A DNA stretch of 64,000 bases from Conyzicola lurida (GCF_014204935.1 NZ_JACHMJ010000001.1:248001-312000), one strand, 5' to 3'. Positions 33,226 to 42,559 are shown, counted from the stretch's first letter. Notes: generated by a model not told the origin, from the sequence alone. Program-made: numbers and translations.

Positions 33226-33783
33226 ATGTCCGACGCCACCGCGACTCTCGATGAACTTCTTGCGCTTGTCGCGCAGGGAGATCAAGCGGCTTTCGCACGT
33301 TTGTACGACCAGATCGCCCCGCGGGTTCTGGGTCTCGTCCGGCGACTGCTGCGTGATCACGCTCAGTCCGAAGAGGTCACCCAGGAGATCTTCTTGGAGA
33401 TCTGGCAGAACGCGACTCGGTACGACTCCGCGAAAGGCGGAGCGTCCACCTGGATCATGACAATGGCCCACCGACGCGCTGTCGACCGGGTTCGTGCTTC
33501 GCAATCGTCGCGTGACCGCGACACCAAAATCGGCATCCGTGACTACGATGCCGCCTACGACAATGTCTCAGAAACCGTGCAGGTCCGCGTCGAACACGAA
33601 AGGGTGGAAAAAGCGATGCTTCGATTGACCGAACTCCAGCGCCAAGCCGTCTCTCTCGCGTACTACGGCGGATACAGCCACAGTGAAGTTGCAACCCTCC
33701 TCAGCGTTCCCATCGGAACGGTGAAGACTCGTCTCCGCGACGGAATGATCCGTCTGCGCGACGAATTGGGGGTGGCGTCATGA
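33226..33783 (+). CDS. sigK: ECF RNA polymerase sigma factor, SigK-like
   Basis: The ATG at 33226 has GCGAGGA upstream and gives 185 residues; the in-frame ATG at 33184 lacks a ribosome-binding site. Region 2 (AFARLYDQIAPRVLGLVRRLLRDHAQSEEVTQEIFLEIWQNATRYD, then GGASTWIMTMAHRRAVDRVR) and region 4 (LTELQRQAVSLAYYGGYSHSEVATLLSVPIGTVKTRLRDGMIRLRD) are both complete. It would direct RNA polymerase to a small regulon when freed from the RskA-like protein encoded next. The genes overlap by 4 bp (ATGA). The long structured leader suggests extra control of its synthesis. Confidence 0.9.
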   Translation: MSDATATLDELLALVAQGDQAAFARLYDQIAPRVLGLVRRLLRDHAQSEEVTQEIFLEIWQNATRYDSAKGGASTWIMTMAHRRAVDRVRASQSSRDRDTKIGIRDYDAAYDNVSETVQVRVEHERVEKAMLRLTELQRQAVSLAYYGGYSHSEVATLLSVPIGTVKTRLRDGMIRLRDELGVAS

Positions 33784-34616
33784 CCGACGACAAGCTGACT
33801 CCTGCCGACGACGTCGCGACCCTCACCGGCGCGTACGTTCTCAATGCCCTCTCCGCCGAGGAACGACTGGCCTTCGAAGCCAAGCTCGGCGAATCCGAAT
33901 CTTTGCGCCACGAGGTAACCGAATTGGCCGACACCGCAGTACTGCTGGGCCGTGCCGTCGCACCGGTCGAGCCACCGGCGGCCCTCAAGGCCAGCATCAT
34001 GGGGCTCATCGCCTCCACGCCGCAGCTTCCCGCCGTGGCTCCCGTCGTCTCCATTACGAGCAAGGCGGATGCCGCGGCAGCCGTCGAGGCTCCCGCCGCT
34101 GTGGCGTCGGCCACGCCGACGTTCTCGCCCGCCGCCCGTAAAGCGCAGGTGCGCTGGTTCATGCGTCCCGCGGCGCTGCTCGCCGGGGTCGCGGCAGCGT
34201 TCGTACTCTTCGCCGGCGGCGGACTCCTCGTCACGACGCTGAACGACGCCCAGACGCAGCGCGTGCAGGCCGACGGCCTCGCAGCCATCACGTCGGCCGA
34301 CGACAAGCAGCAGGCGGTCGCGGACGTCAGCGGCGGCGGATCCGCCACCCTCGTCTGGTCGAACGAGCTGCAGAGCTCGGCGGTCATCGTCGACGGTCTC
34401 GCGACGCTTCCCGACGGCAATGTCTACGAACTCTGGTACATCGACGGCGAGGGCCCGCGTTCCGCCGGCACGTTCACGGTGAGCGAGGACGGCTCCACCT
34501 GGCGCGTGCTCGACGGCGAAATGCGCGCCGGCGACACGGTCGGCGTCACGGTCGAACCGGCGGGCGGCTCCGAGCAGCCGACGACGGACCCGATCGTCGC
34601 GATCGCCAGCGCGTAA
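33780..34616 (+). CDS. rskA: Anti-sigma-K factor, RskA family
   Basis: This 278-residue protein has a cytoplasmic anti-sigma domain (about 1-75, DDVATLTGAYVLNALSAEERLAFEAKL, typical of RskA and without a zinc HxxxCxxC motif). An Ala/Pro-rich linker and one membrane helix follow (LLAGVAAAFVLFAGGGLLV, about 138-156). The extracytoplasmic RskA C-terminal domain contains GNVYELWYIDGEGPRSAGTFTV. It should hold SigK at the membrane until proteolysis. It is translationally coupled to sigK. A strong hairpin follows 12 bp after the stop. Confidence 0.92.
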   Translation: MTDDKLTPADDVATLTGAYVLNALSAEERLAFEAKLGESESLRHEVTELADTAVLLGRAVAPVEPPAALKASIMGLIASTPQLPAVAPVVSITSKADAAAAVEAPAAVASATPTFSPAARKAQVRWFMRPAALLAGVAAAFVLFAGGGLLVTTLNDAQTQRVQADGLAAITSADDKQQAVADVSGGGSATLVWSNELQSSAVIVDGLATLPDGNVYELWYIDGEGPRSAGTFTVSEDGSTWRVLDGEMRAGDTVGVTVEPAGGSEQPTTDPIVAIASA

Positions 34617-34628
34617 CTTCTCCACCAT

Positions 34629-34657
34629 GCAACGCCCGGCCCCGTGCCGGGCGTTGC
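34629..34657 (+). terminator. Terminator after rskA
   Basis: GCAACGCCCGG (34629-34639) and CCGGGCGTTGC (34647-34657) make a perfect 11-bp stem with a 7-nt loop, 12 bp after the rskA stop. The stop-proximal position is that of a Rho-independent terminator, although the T-run is weak. Confidence 0.8.
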
Positions 34658-34677
34658 GTCGTTAAGCGCCGCCCGGA

Positions 34678-34724
34678 TGCCGCGAATCGACCCATCCGCA
34701 CGGCAAACGGGTCGATTCGCGGCA
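34678..34724. repeat. GAATCGACC-family inverted repeat, copy 2
   Basis: TGCCGCGAATCGACCC (34678-34693) and GGGTCGATTCGCGGCA (34709-34724) are perfect 16-bp arms around a 15-nt loop. The arms match copy 1 at 29448-29494, and both copies span 47 nt. It is the first of three different inverted repeats packed in the 529-bp gap between rskA and pstB. Confidence 0.8.
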
Positions 34725-34748
34725 ACCCGGCGCGTGATGGGCGGCGGT

Positions 34749-34846
34749 GTTCGTCATTCAGGGTGGATGGCGCGGCGAGGCGGCGTCTGCCGCGTGACGA
34801 CGGGGGTTCGCGGTCGTCGGGCTCTGCGCCATCCTGAATCATGAAC
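34749..34846. repeat. ATTCAGG-family 98-nt inverted-repeat element, copy 1
   Basis: GTTCGTCATTCAGG opens the element at 34749 and CCTGAATCATGAAC closes it at 34846. The inner flanks GATGGCGC and GCGCCATC also pair. The interior is GC-rich and differs from the second copy at 61368-61465, yet both copies are exactly 98 nt long. Conserved ends with a variable middle of fixed length resemble REPIN or MITE doublets. Confidence 0.75.
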
Positions 34847-34858
34847 GGCGGGTGGTAT

Positions 34859-34948
34859 CGCAACTCAGGCAGGATCGCCCGGCTGGCGTGGTGAGCCGCG
34901 GGAAAACGGGCCCCGGCGGGCGGGCGACGCGAATCTGCCTGAGTTGCG
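34859..34948. repeat. CGCAACTCAGG-family inverted-repeat element, copy 2
   Basis: CGCAACTCAGGCAG (34859-34872) and CTGCCTGAGTTGCG (34935-34948) are perfect 14-bp arms, 90 nt end to end. The arms match copy 1 at 5243-5349. It begins only 12 bp after the ATTCAGG element, so two families lie side by side. No gene is seen inside. Confidence 0.8.
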
Positions 34949-35021
34949 CAGACGTGTGGCGCAGCGAGGTGGCCGCGCGCAGGTTTGTCGCGCACGCGCC
35001 CGTTCGTACCGCCGCGCCCGT

Positions 35022-35059
35022 GACGAACCGCAGCGCGCACGACGAACCGCAGCGCCCAC
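35022..35059. repeat. Two tandem 19-bp repeats between rskA and pstB
   Basis: GACGAACCGCAGCGCGCAC (35022-35040) is followed directly by a copy with one change (35041-35059), and then by GACGAC. The region 34949-35096 is a low-complexity Cys/His/Arg-like GC stretch without a convincing gene. Confidence 0.6.
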
Positions 35060-35096
35060 GACGACGCTGAGCGCCGCACACCGCGCCGCAGCGCAC

Positions 35097-35126
35097 GAAC
35101 GGCCCGCCGATGTCGACGGGCCGTTC
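35097..35126 (-). terminator. Terminator after pstB
   Basis: GAACGGCCCG (35097-35106) and CGGGCCGTTC (35117-35126) form a perfect 10-bp stem with a 10-nt loop, 19 bp beyond the pstB stop. It probably ends the pst transcript. Confidence 0.65.
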
Positions 35127-35145
35127 TGTGGTGCGAGGTGCGGGG

Positions 35146-35925
35146 TTATCCGAACTTGCCGGAGACGTAGTCCTCGGTGGCCTGCACGCTGGGCTTGGAG
35201 AACATGGTCGCGGTGTCGTCGTACTCGATGAGCTTGCCCGGGGCGCCGGTGCCCGCGATGTTGAAGAACGCGGTCTTGTCGCTGACACGGCTGGCCTGCT
35301 GCATGTTGTGCGTCACGATGACGATCGTGTAGTCGGTCTTCAGCTCTTCGATGAGGTCCTCGATCGCGAGCGTGGAGATCGGGTCGAGGGCCGAGCAGGG
35401 CTCGTCCATCAGGATGACCTCGGGGGCGACGGCGATCGCGCGGGCGATGCAGAGTCGCTGCTGCTGTCCGCCCGAGAGGCCGGAGCCCGGGAGCGCCAGG
35501 CGGTCCTTCACCTCTTTCCAGAGGTTGGCGCCCTGCAGGCTCTTCTCGACGAGGTCGTCGCCCTCGCTCTTGGTCATGCGGCGGTTGTTGAGCTTGACGC
35601 CGGCGAGCACGTTGTCGCGGATCGACATCGTGGGGAACGGGTTCGGCCGCTGGAAGACCATGCCGACCTGGCGGCGGACGAGCACGGGGTCGACGCCGGC
35701 CGCGTAGAGGTTGTTGCCGTCGATGCGCACCTCGCCCTCGACGCGGGCGCCGGGGATGACCTCGTGCATGCGGTTGAGCGTGCGCAGGAAGGTGGACTTG
35801 CCGCAACCGCTCGGGCCGATGAAGGCGGTGACGGTGCGGGGCTCGATCGTCAGGGAGACGTCTTCGACAGCCTTGAACTTGCTGTAGTAGACGTTGAGGT
35901 CGGTGACTTCAATGCGCTTAGACAC
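35146..35925 (-). CDS. pstB: Phosphate ABC transporter ATP-binding subunit
   Basis: This 259-residue ATPase has the PstB-type opening ([37 protein letters not shown], Walker A near 33-40), [18 protein letters not shown], signature [17 protein letters not shown] near 150, Walker [13 protein letters not shown] and [15 protein letters not shown]. It drives high-affinity phosphate uptake with PstSCA. It is the last gene of the pst operon, 28 bp after pstA. Confidence 0.97.
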   Translation of the reverse strand: MSKRIEVTDLNVYYSKFKAVEDVSLTIEPRTVTAFIGPSGCGKSTFLRTLNRMHEVIPGARVEGEVRIDGNNLYAAGVDPVLVRRQVGMVFQRPNPFPTMSIRDNVLAGVKLNNRRMTKSEGDDLVEKSLQGANLWKEVKDRLALPGSGLSGGQQQRLCIARAIAVAPEVILMDEPCSALDPISTLAIEDLIEELKTDYTIVIVTHNMQQASRVSDKTAFFNIAGTGAPGKLIEYDDTATMFSKPSVQATEDYVSGKFG

Positions 35926-35953
35926 GTTGTTCCTTAGTTTTTGCCAGCCGAGG

Positions 35954-37039
35954 CTAGCGACCGAGCTTGGGGGAGAAGATGCGGGCGATCAGGCGGGCGA
36001 CGAGGTTGAGCACCATCACGATGACGATGAGGGTGAGCGCACCCGCCCAGGCGCGGTCGAGGTAGGGCTGCACTTCGACGCCGGGGCTCGAGTACTGCGA
36101 GTACACGAACACGGGGAGCGCCATCATCTGGTCGCGGAAGACGTCGTAGTTCATGCTCGCGGTGAAGCCGGCGATGATCAGCAGCGGCGCGGTCTCGCCG
36201 ATGACGCGGGAGATGGCGAGGGTCACACCGGTGGTGATTCCGGCGATCGAGGTCGGGATGACGATCTTGACGATCGTGAGCCACTTCGGCACACCGAGCG
36301 CGTAGGAGGCCTCGCGCAGCTCGTTCGGCACCAGCTTGAGCATCTCCTCGCTCGAGCGAACGACGACCGGGATCATCAGCAGCGACAGGGCGATGGCGCC
36401 GCCGAAGCCGAACCGGATGCCCGGGTCGTCGAGGATCAGGGCGAAGAACGCGAAGGCGAAGAGACCGGCGACGATCGACGGGATTCCGGTCATGACGTCG
36501 ACGAAGAACGTGATGGCGCGGGCGAGCGGGCCGCGGCCGTACTCGACGAGGTAGATCGCCGTGAGCAGGCCGATCGGTACCGAGATCAGCGTCGCGGTGC
36601 CCGTGATGAGCAGCGTGCCGACGATGGCGTGCAGGGCGCCGCCACCCTCGCCGACGACGTTGCGCATCGACTGCGAGAAGAAGTCGATGTCGAAGCGCGG
36701 CAGGCCGTTGACCAGCACGGTGAAGAGCAACGACACGAGCGGCAGCAGCGCGATGATGAACGCGGTGACCACGAGCGACGTGACGAGGCGGTCGCGGGCC
36801 TGGCGGGCGCCCTCGACGAGGTAGGTGACGACGAAGAGCAGGATGTCGAACAGGATCGTGCCGAGGAAGATCGCCGCGGCGATGTTGTACTCCCCGCCGG
36901 TCGCACCCTGCACGAAGCCGAAGACGACGAGCAGCACGACCCAGCTGCCGCCGAGCAGGACCCAGGGGGTCCAGCGGGGCAGGCGTCCGGTGGTGAGCGC
37001 GTTGGCGATGTCGACCGACGGGGTCGCAGTGGTGGTCAC
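35954..37039 (-). CDS. pstA: Phosphate ABC transporter permease PstA
   Basis: This 361-residue protein starts at GTG 37039, overlapping the pstC stop by one base. It has two N-terminal helices ([19 protein letters not shown] and [20 protein letters not shown]), then the permease core with [32 protein letters not shown] and the EAA loop [28 protein letters not shown]. It forms half of the membrane channel with PstC. The first two helices make it longer than many PstA proteins. Confidence 0.95.
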   Translation of the reverse strand: MTTTATPSVDIANALTTGRLPRWTPWVLLGGSWVVLLVVFGFVQGATGGEYNIAAAIFLGTILFDILLFVVTYLVEGARQARDRLVTSLVVTAFIIALLPLVSLLFTVLVNGLPRFDIDFFSQSMRNVVGEGGGALHAIVGTLLITGTATLISVPIGLLTAIYLVEYGRGPLARAITFFVDVMTGIPSIVAGLFAFAFFALILDDPGIRFGFGGAIALSLLMIPVVVRSSEEMLKLVPNELREASYALGVPKWLTIVKIVIPTSIAGITTGVTLAISRVIGETAPLLIIAGFTASMNYDVFRDQMMALPVFVYSQYSSPGVEVQPYLDRAWAGALTLIVIVMVLNLVARLIARIFSPKLGR

Positions 37040-37977
37040 TAGTTCGCTCCAGAGAACGCCTTGCGGCGGTTGATCACATAGCGGGCGATGGAGTTGATGA
37101 TGAGCGTGATGACGAAGAGGATGAGGCCGGTCGCGATCAGCGCGTTGACGCCGACGCCGTGGGCCTCGGGGAAGTTCAGCGCGATGTTTCCGGCGATCGT
37201 CGACGGGTTATTCGAGCTGGTGAGCACGAAGTTGATGACCAGCGCGGGGGAGAGCACCATCGCGACCACCATGGTCTCGCCGAGGGCGCGGCCGAGGCCG
37301 AGCATCGCCGCGGAAATCATGCCGGGGCGACCGAAGGGCAGCACGGCCATCTGGATCATCTCCCAGCGGGTCGCGCCGAGGGCCAGTGCGGCTTCCTCGT
37401 GCAGCGTCGGCGTCTGGAGGAAGACCTCGCGGGTGACGGCGGTGATGATCGGGATGATCATGACGGCGAGCACGATCGCGACGGTGAGGATCGTGCGTCC
37501 CGTGCCGGAGACAGGCGGGGCGAAGAGCGGGAACCAGCCGAGGTTGTCGACCAGCCAGTTGTAGAGCGGGGTGATCGCGGGGGCGAGCACCTTGATGCCC
37601 CAGAGGCCGAAGACGACCGACGGCACGGCGGCGAGCAGGTCGATGATGTAGCCGAGGCCCTGGGCGATGCGGCGCGGCGCGTAGTGCGAGATGAAGAGCG
37701 CGATGCCGATCGAGATCGGGAGGGCCATGAGCAGGGCGAGGAAGGCGGCCCAGACTGTGCCGAACGCGAGCGGGGCGACGAAGGCCCAAAAGCTCGACGG
37801 CGAACCCTTGAGCTCGGCCGGGTCGACGACCAAGGCCGGGATGCTCTGCGCGATGAGGAACACCGCGACGGCCGCGAGTGCGGCGAGGATGATGATGCCG
37901 GCGGCGAGGGTGCTGCCGGTGAAGATGCGATCGCCGAGCCGGAGCTTGGGCTTAGGCGACACTCGTGCTGTCGTCAT
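37039..37977 (-). CDS. pstC: Phosphate ABC transporter permease PstC
   Basis: The ATG at 37977 (MTTARVSPKPKLRLGDRIF) gives 312 residues; the longer open frame reads back through the hairpin behind pstS. Six helices are visible, with ALPISIGIALFISHYAP, LLAAVPSVVFGLWG and the EAA loop EEAALALGATRWEMIQMAVLPFGRPGM. It pairs with PstA. The hairpin 38050-38095 in the 134-bp gap behind pstS should lower expression relative to pstS. Confidence 0.96.
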   Translation of the reverse strand: MTTARVSPKPKLRLGDRIFTGSTLAAGIIILAALAAVAVFLIAQSIPALVVDPAELKGSPSSFWAFVAPLAFGTVWAAFLALLMALPISIGIALFISHYAPRRIAQGLGYIIDLLAAVPSVVFGLWGIKVLAPAITPLYNWLVDNLGWFPLFAPPVSGTGRTILTVAIVLAVMIIPIITAVTREVFLQTPTLHEEAALALGATRWEMIQMAVLPFGRPGMISAAMLGLGRALGETMVVAMVLSPALVINFVLTSSNNPSTIAGNIALNFPEAHGVGVNALIATGLILFVITLIINSIARYVINRRKAFSGAN

Positions 37978-38049
37978 TCGTGGTCCGGAACCCGTCTGTT
38001 TGGAGGATGGTACGTGGAGCGTGTGGCGAAACTTCCGCCAGCCAAGTCT

Positions 38050-38095
38050 GTCGGGCTGCGAGCCGCCGTGCAACGCACGGGGTCCGCAGCCCGAC
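38050..38095 (-). terminator. Attenuating hairpin between pstS and pstC
   Basis: GTCGGGCTGCG (38050-38060) and CGCAGCCCGAC (38085-38095) form an 11-bp outer stem, enclosing CCGTGC-aac-GCACGG (38066-38080). It lies 17 bp after the pstS stop. Partial termination or 3'-end protection would give more PstS than permease, as seen in many binding-protein operons. Confidence 0.7.
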
Positions 38096-38111
38096 TGACG
38101 TGGGGTGTTAC

Positions 38112-39224
38112 TTAGAGCTTGATCGACTCAAGCGCGGTTGCAACCTCGGCCGAGAGCTCGGCGGAGAGGGGGGCGGCGCCGGCAGCCGAAGCAGCCTCGG
38201 CCTGTCCCTCTTCGCTGGTCACGTAGGAGAGGTAGCCGTGGACGAGAGCGGCTTGCTCGGCGTCCTCGTACTCCTGGCACGCGATGAGGTAGCTCACGAG
38301 AACCAGCGGGTACTGCGACGGGTCCTCGGTGTTGCGGTCGAGCTTGATCGCGAGGTCGGTCGCTTCGCGGCCCTCGACGAGCGGCGAGCCGTCGACGACG
38401 GCTGCAGCAGCCTCGGGGGAGTAGGAGACGAACTCGTCGCCGACCTTGAGCTTGGCTACACCGAGGTCACCGGCGGCGGACGCGTCAGCGTAGCCGATGG
38501 TGTTCGAGCCGTTGGTCACGGCGTCGACGACACCGGCGGTCTTCGCGGCTGCTTCTCCACCGTAGGCGGCGGGGAAGGGGTCAGCTGCCGGGTCGACCCA
38601 GACGTCGGGAGCAACCTTGCCGAGGTAGTCGGTGAAGTTCTTGGTGGTACCCGAGTCGTCCGAGCGGTGCACGGCGGTGATCGGAGCCGAGGGGAGCGTC
38701 ACGTCGGGGTTGAGTGCAACGAGAGCCGCGTCATCCCACGTCGTGATCTCGCCGCGGAAGATGTGTGCCAGCGTCGCAGCGTCGACGTTGAGCTCGTCGA
38801 CGCCCTCGACGTTGAAGATCACGGCGATCGGGGAGATGTAGGCCGGGACCTCGATGTAGCCGGTGTCGGGAACGCACGCGGCGAAGCCGCCCGCGATCTC
38901 GTCGTCGCTGAGCGACGAGTCGGAGCCCGCGTAGGCGACGCCGCCGGCGATGAACGCCTCGCGACCCGCGCCGGAGCCGTCGGGGGAGTAGTTGATGGTG
39001 ACGTCGGGGTTCGCGGTCTGGAACGCTGCGATCCAGGCGTCGGACGCCGCGCTCTGCGACGAAGCGCCGGAGCCGTCAAGGGTGCCGGAGAGGGTGCTCT
39101 CGGACTCGGAGTCGGAGGGGGTGGTGCCCTCGTTGGAGGCGCACGCGCTGAAAAGCATGGTGCCGGCGATAGCGATGGCAGCGACGCTGCCAAAACGCTT
39201 GAAGTTCGATGTTGCCGTCTTCAC
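38112..39224 (-). CDS. pstS: Phosphate-binding lipoprotein PstS
   Basis: This 370-residue protein has a signal peptide ending in the lipobox FSAC (Cys near residue 28), a Ser/Glu/Thr linker and the PstS fold: LSGTLDGSGASSQSAASDAWIAAFQTANP, INYSPDGSGAGREAFIAGG, YAGSDSSLSDDEI, ITAVHRSDDSGTTKNFTDYL (phosphate-contacting Ser/Asp/Arg/Thr) and NTIGYADAS. It captures phosphate outside the membrane. It is the first gene of pstSCAB, with a two-repeat Pho box about 95 bp upstream. Confidence 0.97.
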   Translation of the reverse strand: MKTATSNFKRFGSVAAIAIAGTMLFSACASNEGTTPSDSESESTLSGTLDGSGASSQSAASDAWIAAFQTANPDVTINYSPDGSGAGREAFIAGGVAYAGSDSSLSDDEIAGGFAACVPDTGYIEVPAYISPIAVIFNVEGVDELNVDAATLAHIFRGEITTWDDAALVALNPDVTLPSAPITAVHRSDDSGTTKNFTDYLGKVAPDVWVDPAADPFPAAYGGEAAAKTAGVVDAVTNGSNTIGYADASAAGDLGVAKLKVGDEFVSYSPEAAAAVVDGSPLVEGREATDLAIKLDRNTEDPSQYPLVLVSYLIACQEYEDAEQAALVHGYLSYVTSEEGQAEAASAAGAAPLSAELSAEVATALESIKL

Positions 39225-39318
39225 GGGTTTCCCTTCGGGAATGTTTGCGATTACAGGATGAGGGCCGGTGCCGACCCGAGAGACGACGCTATGCGCGTGG
39301 GTTAACCAGAATCGCCCC

Positions 39319-39340
39319 GTGAGGTGAACGGGAGGTAAAC
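39319..39340 (-). promoter_or_regulatory. Pho box upstream of pstS (two 11-bp direct repeats)
   Basis: Read on the minus strand, GTTTACCTCCC (39340-39330) is followed without a gap by GTTCACCTCAC (39329-39319). Tandem 11-bp GTTCACC-type units are the known actinobacterial PhoP/RegX3-class binding sites. The position 95 bp before the pstS start fits activation by the RegX3 protein encoded at 56118. Confidence 0.8.
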
Positions 39341-39353
39341 GAGCTTGGAAGTT

Positions 39354-40334
39354 TTAGGCGCGGGCCGGGCCGTGCGACTCCACGGCGACGATTCCGTGGT
39401 TTGTGAAATCGCGTGCCACGTGGATGACGGCGTACTCGCCGGTAGAGAGTTCGGCCGCCCGGCGCAGGGCGGAGTCGCTCGGCGTGCCGGTGGCTCGGGC
39501 GATCTCGAGGATGATCTCGGGCAGCACGGGGCCGTGGCTGCAGAGCACCGCGGTCTCCTGGCGCTTGAGGCGCTTGGCGACGACCTTGTCGACACGGGCG
39601 GCGCCGTACTCCCACGCGTCCTGGCTGATGCTGTCGGTGTCTTTCACGGGCAGCCCGAGACGGCCGGCGAGCGGGGCGATCGTGGCGAGGCATCGGGTGG
39701 CGGTGCTGCTGATGAGTTTGCGCGGCGCGAAGGCGGCGATCGCCGGCGCGACGCTGAGAGCCTGGTCGGCTCCGCGCTGCATGAGCGGGCGGGTCGCATC
39801 GGCGCCGTCCCACGTGGAGGGCGGCACGGCGGTGCCGTGGCGCAGGGCGATGATGGCGAAGGTGCGGGCGCGTCCGGACTCGAGCCGTTCGGCGAACCGG
39901 TCGATCACGTCGATGTCGTGCGCGTAGCTGAGCTTCTTGCGCACCTTCTCGAGCGGCACCCACTCCACCGAGGAGATCTCGGCGTTGGGTGTGAACGTGG
40001 AGAGCTGCAGGGCGTGGTCGTCGATCTCGCTCGACCAGTAGTAGACGATCTTCTCGCGGCCGCTGGGCAGCGTGTACTCGACCGTGCCGAGCGGGGCGCC
40101 CAGCGTGATGGCGAGGCCGGTCTCCTCGGCGATCTCGCGCACCGCGGTCTGCGGCAGAGTCTCGCCCGGGTCGAGCTTGCCCTTGGGCAGCGACACGTCG
40201 GCGCGGTCGCCGCGGTGCACCAGCAGAATGCGGGCCTTGCCGTCGACGAGACGCCAGCACACGGCGCCCGCCGCGAGAACGGGCATGGTGGCGTCGCTCA
40301 CCGGGAGGTCTTCGATCGTTCGGCCGCGGTGCAT
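39354..40334 (-). CDS. mutT1: NUDIX hydrolase fused to a histidine phosphatase domain (MutT1-like)
   Basis: The ATG at 40334 gives 326 residues. The N-terminal NUDIX domain (about 18-150) has the complete box GKLDPGETLPQTAVREIAEETGL. The C-terminal phosphoglycerate-mutase-like domain (about 165-320) has ALRHGTA with the catalytic RH, STATRCLATIAPLA and CSHGPVLPEI. This two-domain form matches mycobacterial MutT1, which hydrolyses 8-oxo-GTP or diadenosine polyphosphates. It follows ppk by 47 bp, the same order as ppk-mutT1 in Mycobacterium as I recall it. The exact start is uncertain because no ribosome-binding site is clear. Confidence 0.9.
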   Translation of the reverse strand: MHRGRTIEDLPVSDATMPVLAAGAVCWRLVDGKARILLVHRGDRADVSLPKGKLDPGETLPQTAVREIAEETGLAITLGAPLGTVEYTLPSGREKIVYYWSSEIDDHALQLSTFTPNAEISSVEWVPLEKVRKKLSYAHDIDVIDRFAERLESGRARTFAIIALRHGTAVPPSTWDGADATRPLMQRGADQALSVAPAIAAFAPRKLISSTATRCLATIAPLAGRLGLPVKDTDSISQDAWEYGAARVDKVVAKRLKRQETAVLCSHGPVLPEIILEIARATGTPSDSALRRAAELSTGEYAVIHVARDFTNHGIVAVESHGPARA

Positions 40335-40381
40335 GACGTCATAGGAACATTCTGCCGGTACCGGGTCACTTTCCGGGCCGC

Positions 40382-42559
40382 CTAGCGTGAGGTGGTCCGT
40401 CGGCGCTGCGAGATGCGCTTCATGATCACGTTCTGCATGTCGCGCAGGGGCTCGCCGGTGTCGGTGCGCGAGTGCCGCGTCCACTCGCCCGACTCGTCGA
40501 GCCACCACGAGGCGGTGTCTTCGGCGAGGGCGAGCTCGAACAGCTCGTCGATCTGGCGCAGCTGGTCGGGAGCGACGAGGCGCACGAGCGCTTCGATGCG
40601 GCGGTCGAGGTTGCGGTGCATCATGTCGGCGCTGCCGATGTACACCTGCGGGTCGCCGCCGTTGACGAACGAGAAGATACGGGCGTGCTCGAGGTAGCGA
40701 CCGAGCACCGACCGCACCCGGATGTTCTCGCTCATTCCCTCGACCCCGGGGCGGATGCCGCAGATGCCGCGCACGACGAGGTCGACCGGCACGCCGGCGT
40801 TGCTCGCGTGGTACAGCGCGTCGATGATGGCCTCGTCGACGATCGAGTTCATTTTGAGACGGATGCCGCTGGGGAGGCCGGCCTTCGCGTTCTCGGTCTC
40901 GTTCCTGATGTGCTTGAGCAGTCCCTTGCGCAGGTGCAGGGGTGCGACGAGCAGGCGCTTGAACTTCTTCTCGATGGCGTACCCGGAGAGCTCGTTGAAC
41001 AAGCGGGTGAGGTCCTTGCCCACGACGTCGTCGGCGGTGAGCAGGCCGAGGTCTTCGTAGATCCGGCTCGTCTTCGGGTTGTAGTTGCCCGTGCCGATGT
41101 GGCTGTAGTGCTTGAGCACGCCGTGCTCCTGGCGGATGACGAGCGCCAGCTTGCAGTGCGTCTTGAGCCCGACCAGCCCGTAGACCACGTGCACGCCGGC
41201 CTTCTCGAGCTTGCGCGCCCAGTTGATGTTCGCGGTCTCGTCGAAGCGGGCCTTGATCTCGACCAGAGCGAGAACTGCTTTGCCCGACTCGGCCGCGGCG
41301 ATGAGCGCCTCGACGATGGGGCTGTCGCCGCTCGTGCGGTACAGCGTCTGCTTGATCGCGAGCACGTTGGGGTCGGCCGCGGCCTGTTCGAGGAACGTCT
41401 GCACGCTCGTCGAGAACGACTCGTAGGGGTGGTGCAGCAGGATGTCGCCCTTGGCGATCGAGTTGAAGATGTTCGGCGCCGAGTTGGGCTCGTTCGGCAG
41501 CAGGTCGACGCTCGTGGTCGGCACGTGCTTCACGTACTTGAGCAGCGGGCGGTCAATGCGGCTGAGCTGGAACAGGCCGCCGAGGTCGAGCGGCGCGGGG
41601 AGGCGGTAGACCTCCTGCTCGGTGATGTCGAGCTCGCGCACGAGCAGCTCGAGCGTGAGGTCGTCCATGTCCTCGGTGATCTCGAGGCGGATCGGCGGGC
41701 CGAAGCGGCGGTTGAGCAGCTGCTTCTCGAGCGCCTGGATCAGGTTCTCCGACTCGTCCTCGTCGACCTCGACGTCTTCGTTGCGGGTCACGCGGAACTC
41801 GTGGTGCTCGAGGATCTCCATGCCCGGGAAGAGCTCGCTCAGGTGGTTCGAGATGAGGTCTTCGATGGGGATGAAGCGCAGCCGCCCGCTGCCGTCGTTG
41901 GGCAGCTGCACGAAGCGCGGCAGCATGTTCGGCACCTTGAGGCGCGCGAACTCGACCTTGTCGGTCTTCGGGTTGCGCACGCGCACCGCGAGGTTGAGCG
42001 ACAGGCCCGAGATGTAGGGGAACGGGTGCGCCGGGTCGACGGCGAGCGGCATCAGCACGGGGAAGATCTGCGTCGAGAAGATCTCGTGGGCGCGGTCGCG
42101 GTCGGCCTGCTCGAGGTCGCTCCAGACCTCGATGTGGATGCCGGCCTCGTCGAGCGCGGGCTTCACGTGCTCGCTGAACGCGACGGCGTGGCGGTGCTGC
42201 AGCTCGTGCGCGCGGGCGCTCACGGCCGCCAGGACGTCCTCGGGGGCGCGGCCCACGTTGGTGGGGACGGCGAGCCCGGTCGCGATGCGGCGCTTCAGGC
42301 CGGCGACGCGCACCATAAAGAACTCGTCGAGGTTCGAGGTGAAGATCGCGAGGAAGTTGGCCCGCTCGAGCAAGGGCAGCGACTCGTCTTCGGCCAGTTC
42401 GAGCACCCGCTGGTTGAACGCGAGCCAGCTCAGCTCGCGGTCGAGGTAGCGGTCGTAGGGCAGGGTGCCGTCGTCGATGCTCGACGATTCGTCGATGTCG
42501 TACTCGTCGAGCGACTCGCTCGGCGCCAGAGTGTCGGTGATCGGGTTTTCGCTGTCCAT
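40382..42559 (-). CDS. ppk: Polyphosphate kinase 1
   Basis: This 725-residue protein has all Ppk1 domains: [22 protein letters not shown] near 38, the head domain, [22 protein letters not shown], the phosphorylated-His region [42 protein letters not shown] and a C-terminal [17 protein letters not shown] carrying the second conserved His. It polymerises the terminal phosphate of ATP into polyphosphate, reversibly. Its place beside mutT1, pst and glnR groups phosphate storage with phosphate uptake. Confidence 0.97.
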   Translation of the reverse strand: MDSENPITDTLAPSESLDEYDIDESSSIDDGTLPYDRYLDRELSWLAFNQRVLELAEDESLPLLERANFLAIFTSNLDEFFMVRVAGLKRRIATGLAVPTNVGRAPEDVLAAVSARAHELQHRHAVAFSEHVKPALDEAGIHIEVWSDLEQADRDRAHEIFSTQIFPVLMPLAVDPAHPFPYISGLSLNLAVRVRNPKTDKVEFARLKVPNMLPRFVQLPNDGSGRLRFIPIEDLISNHLSELFPGMEILEHHEFRVTRNEDVEVDEDESENLIQALEKQLLNRRFGPPIRLEITEDMDDLTLELLVRELDITEQEVYRLPAPLDLGGLFQLSRIDRPLLKYVKHVPTTSVDLLPNEPNSAPNIFNSIAKGDILLHHPYESFSTSVQTFLEQAAADPNVLAIKQTLYRTSGDSPIVEALIAAAESGKAVLALVEIKARFDETANINWARKLEKAGVHVVYGLVGLKTHCKLALVIRQEHGVLKHYSHIGTGNYNPKTSRIYEDLGLLTADDVVGKDLTRLFNELSGYAIEKKFKRLLVAPLHLRKGLLKHIRNETENAKAGLPSGIRLKMNSIVDEAIIDALYHASNAGVPVDLVVRGICGIRPGVEGMSENIRVRSVLGRYLEHARIFSFVNGGDPQVYIGSADMMHRNLDRRIEALVRLVAPDQLRQIDELFELALAEDTASWWLDESGEWTRHSRTDTGEPLRDMQNVIMKRISQRRRTTSR

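Noticed and set aside
34865-35806. Minus-strand open frame spanning pstB and the intergenic repeats
   Set aside because: It is shadow of pstB in another frame joined to low-complexity Arg/Pro sequence from the repeat region. No ribosome-binding site or domain supports it.
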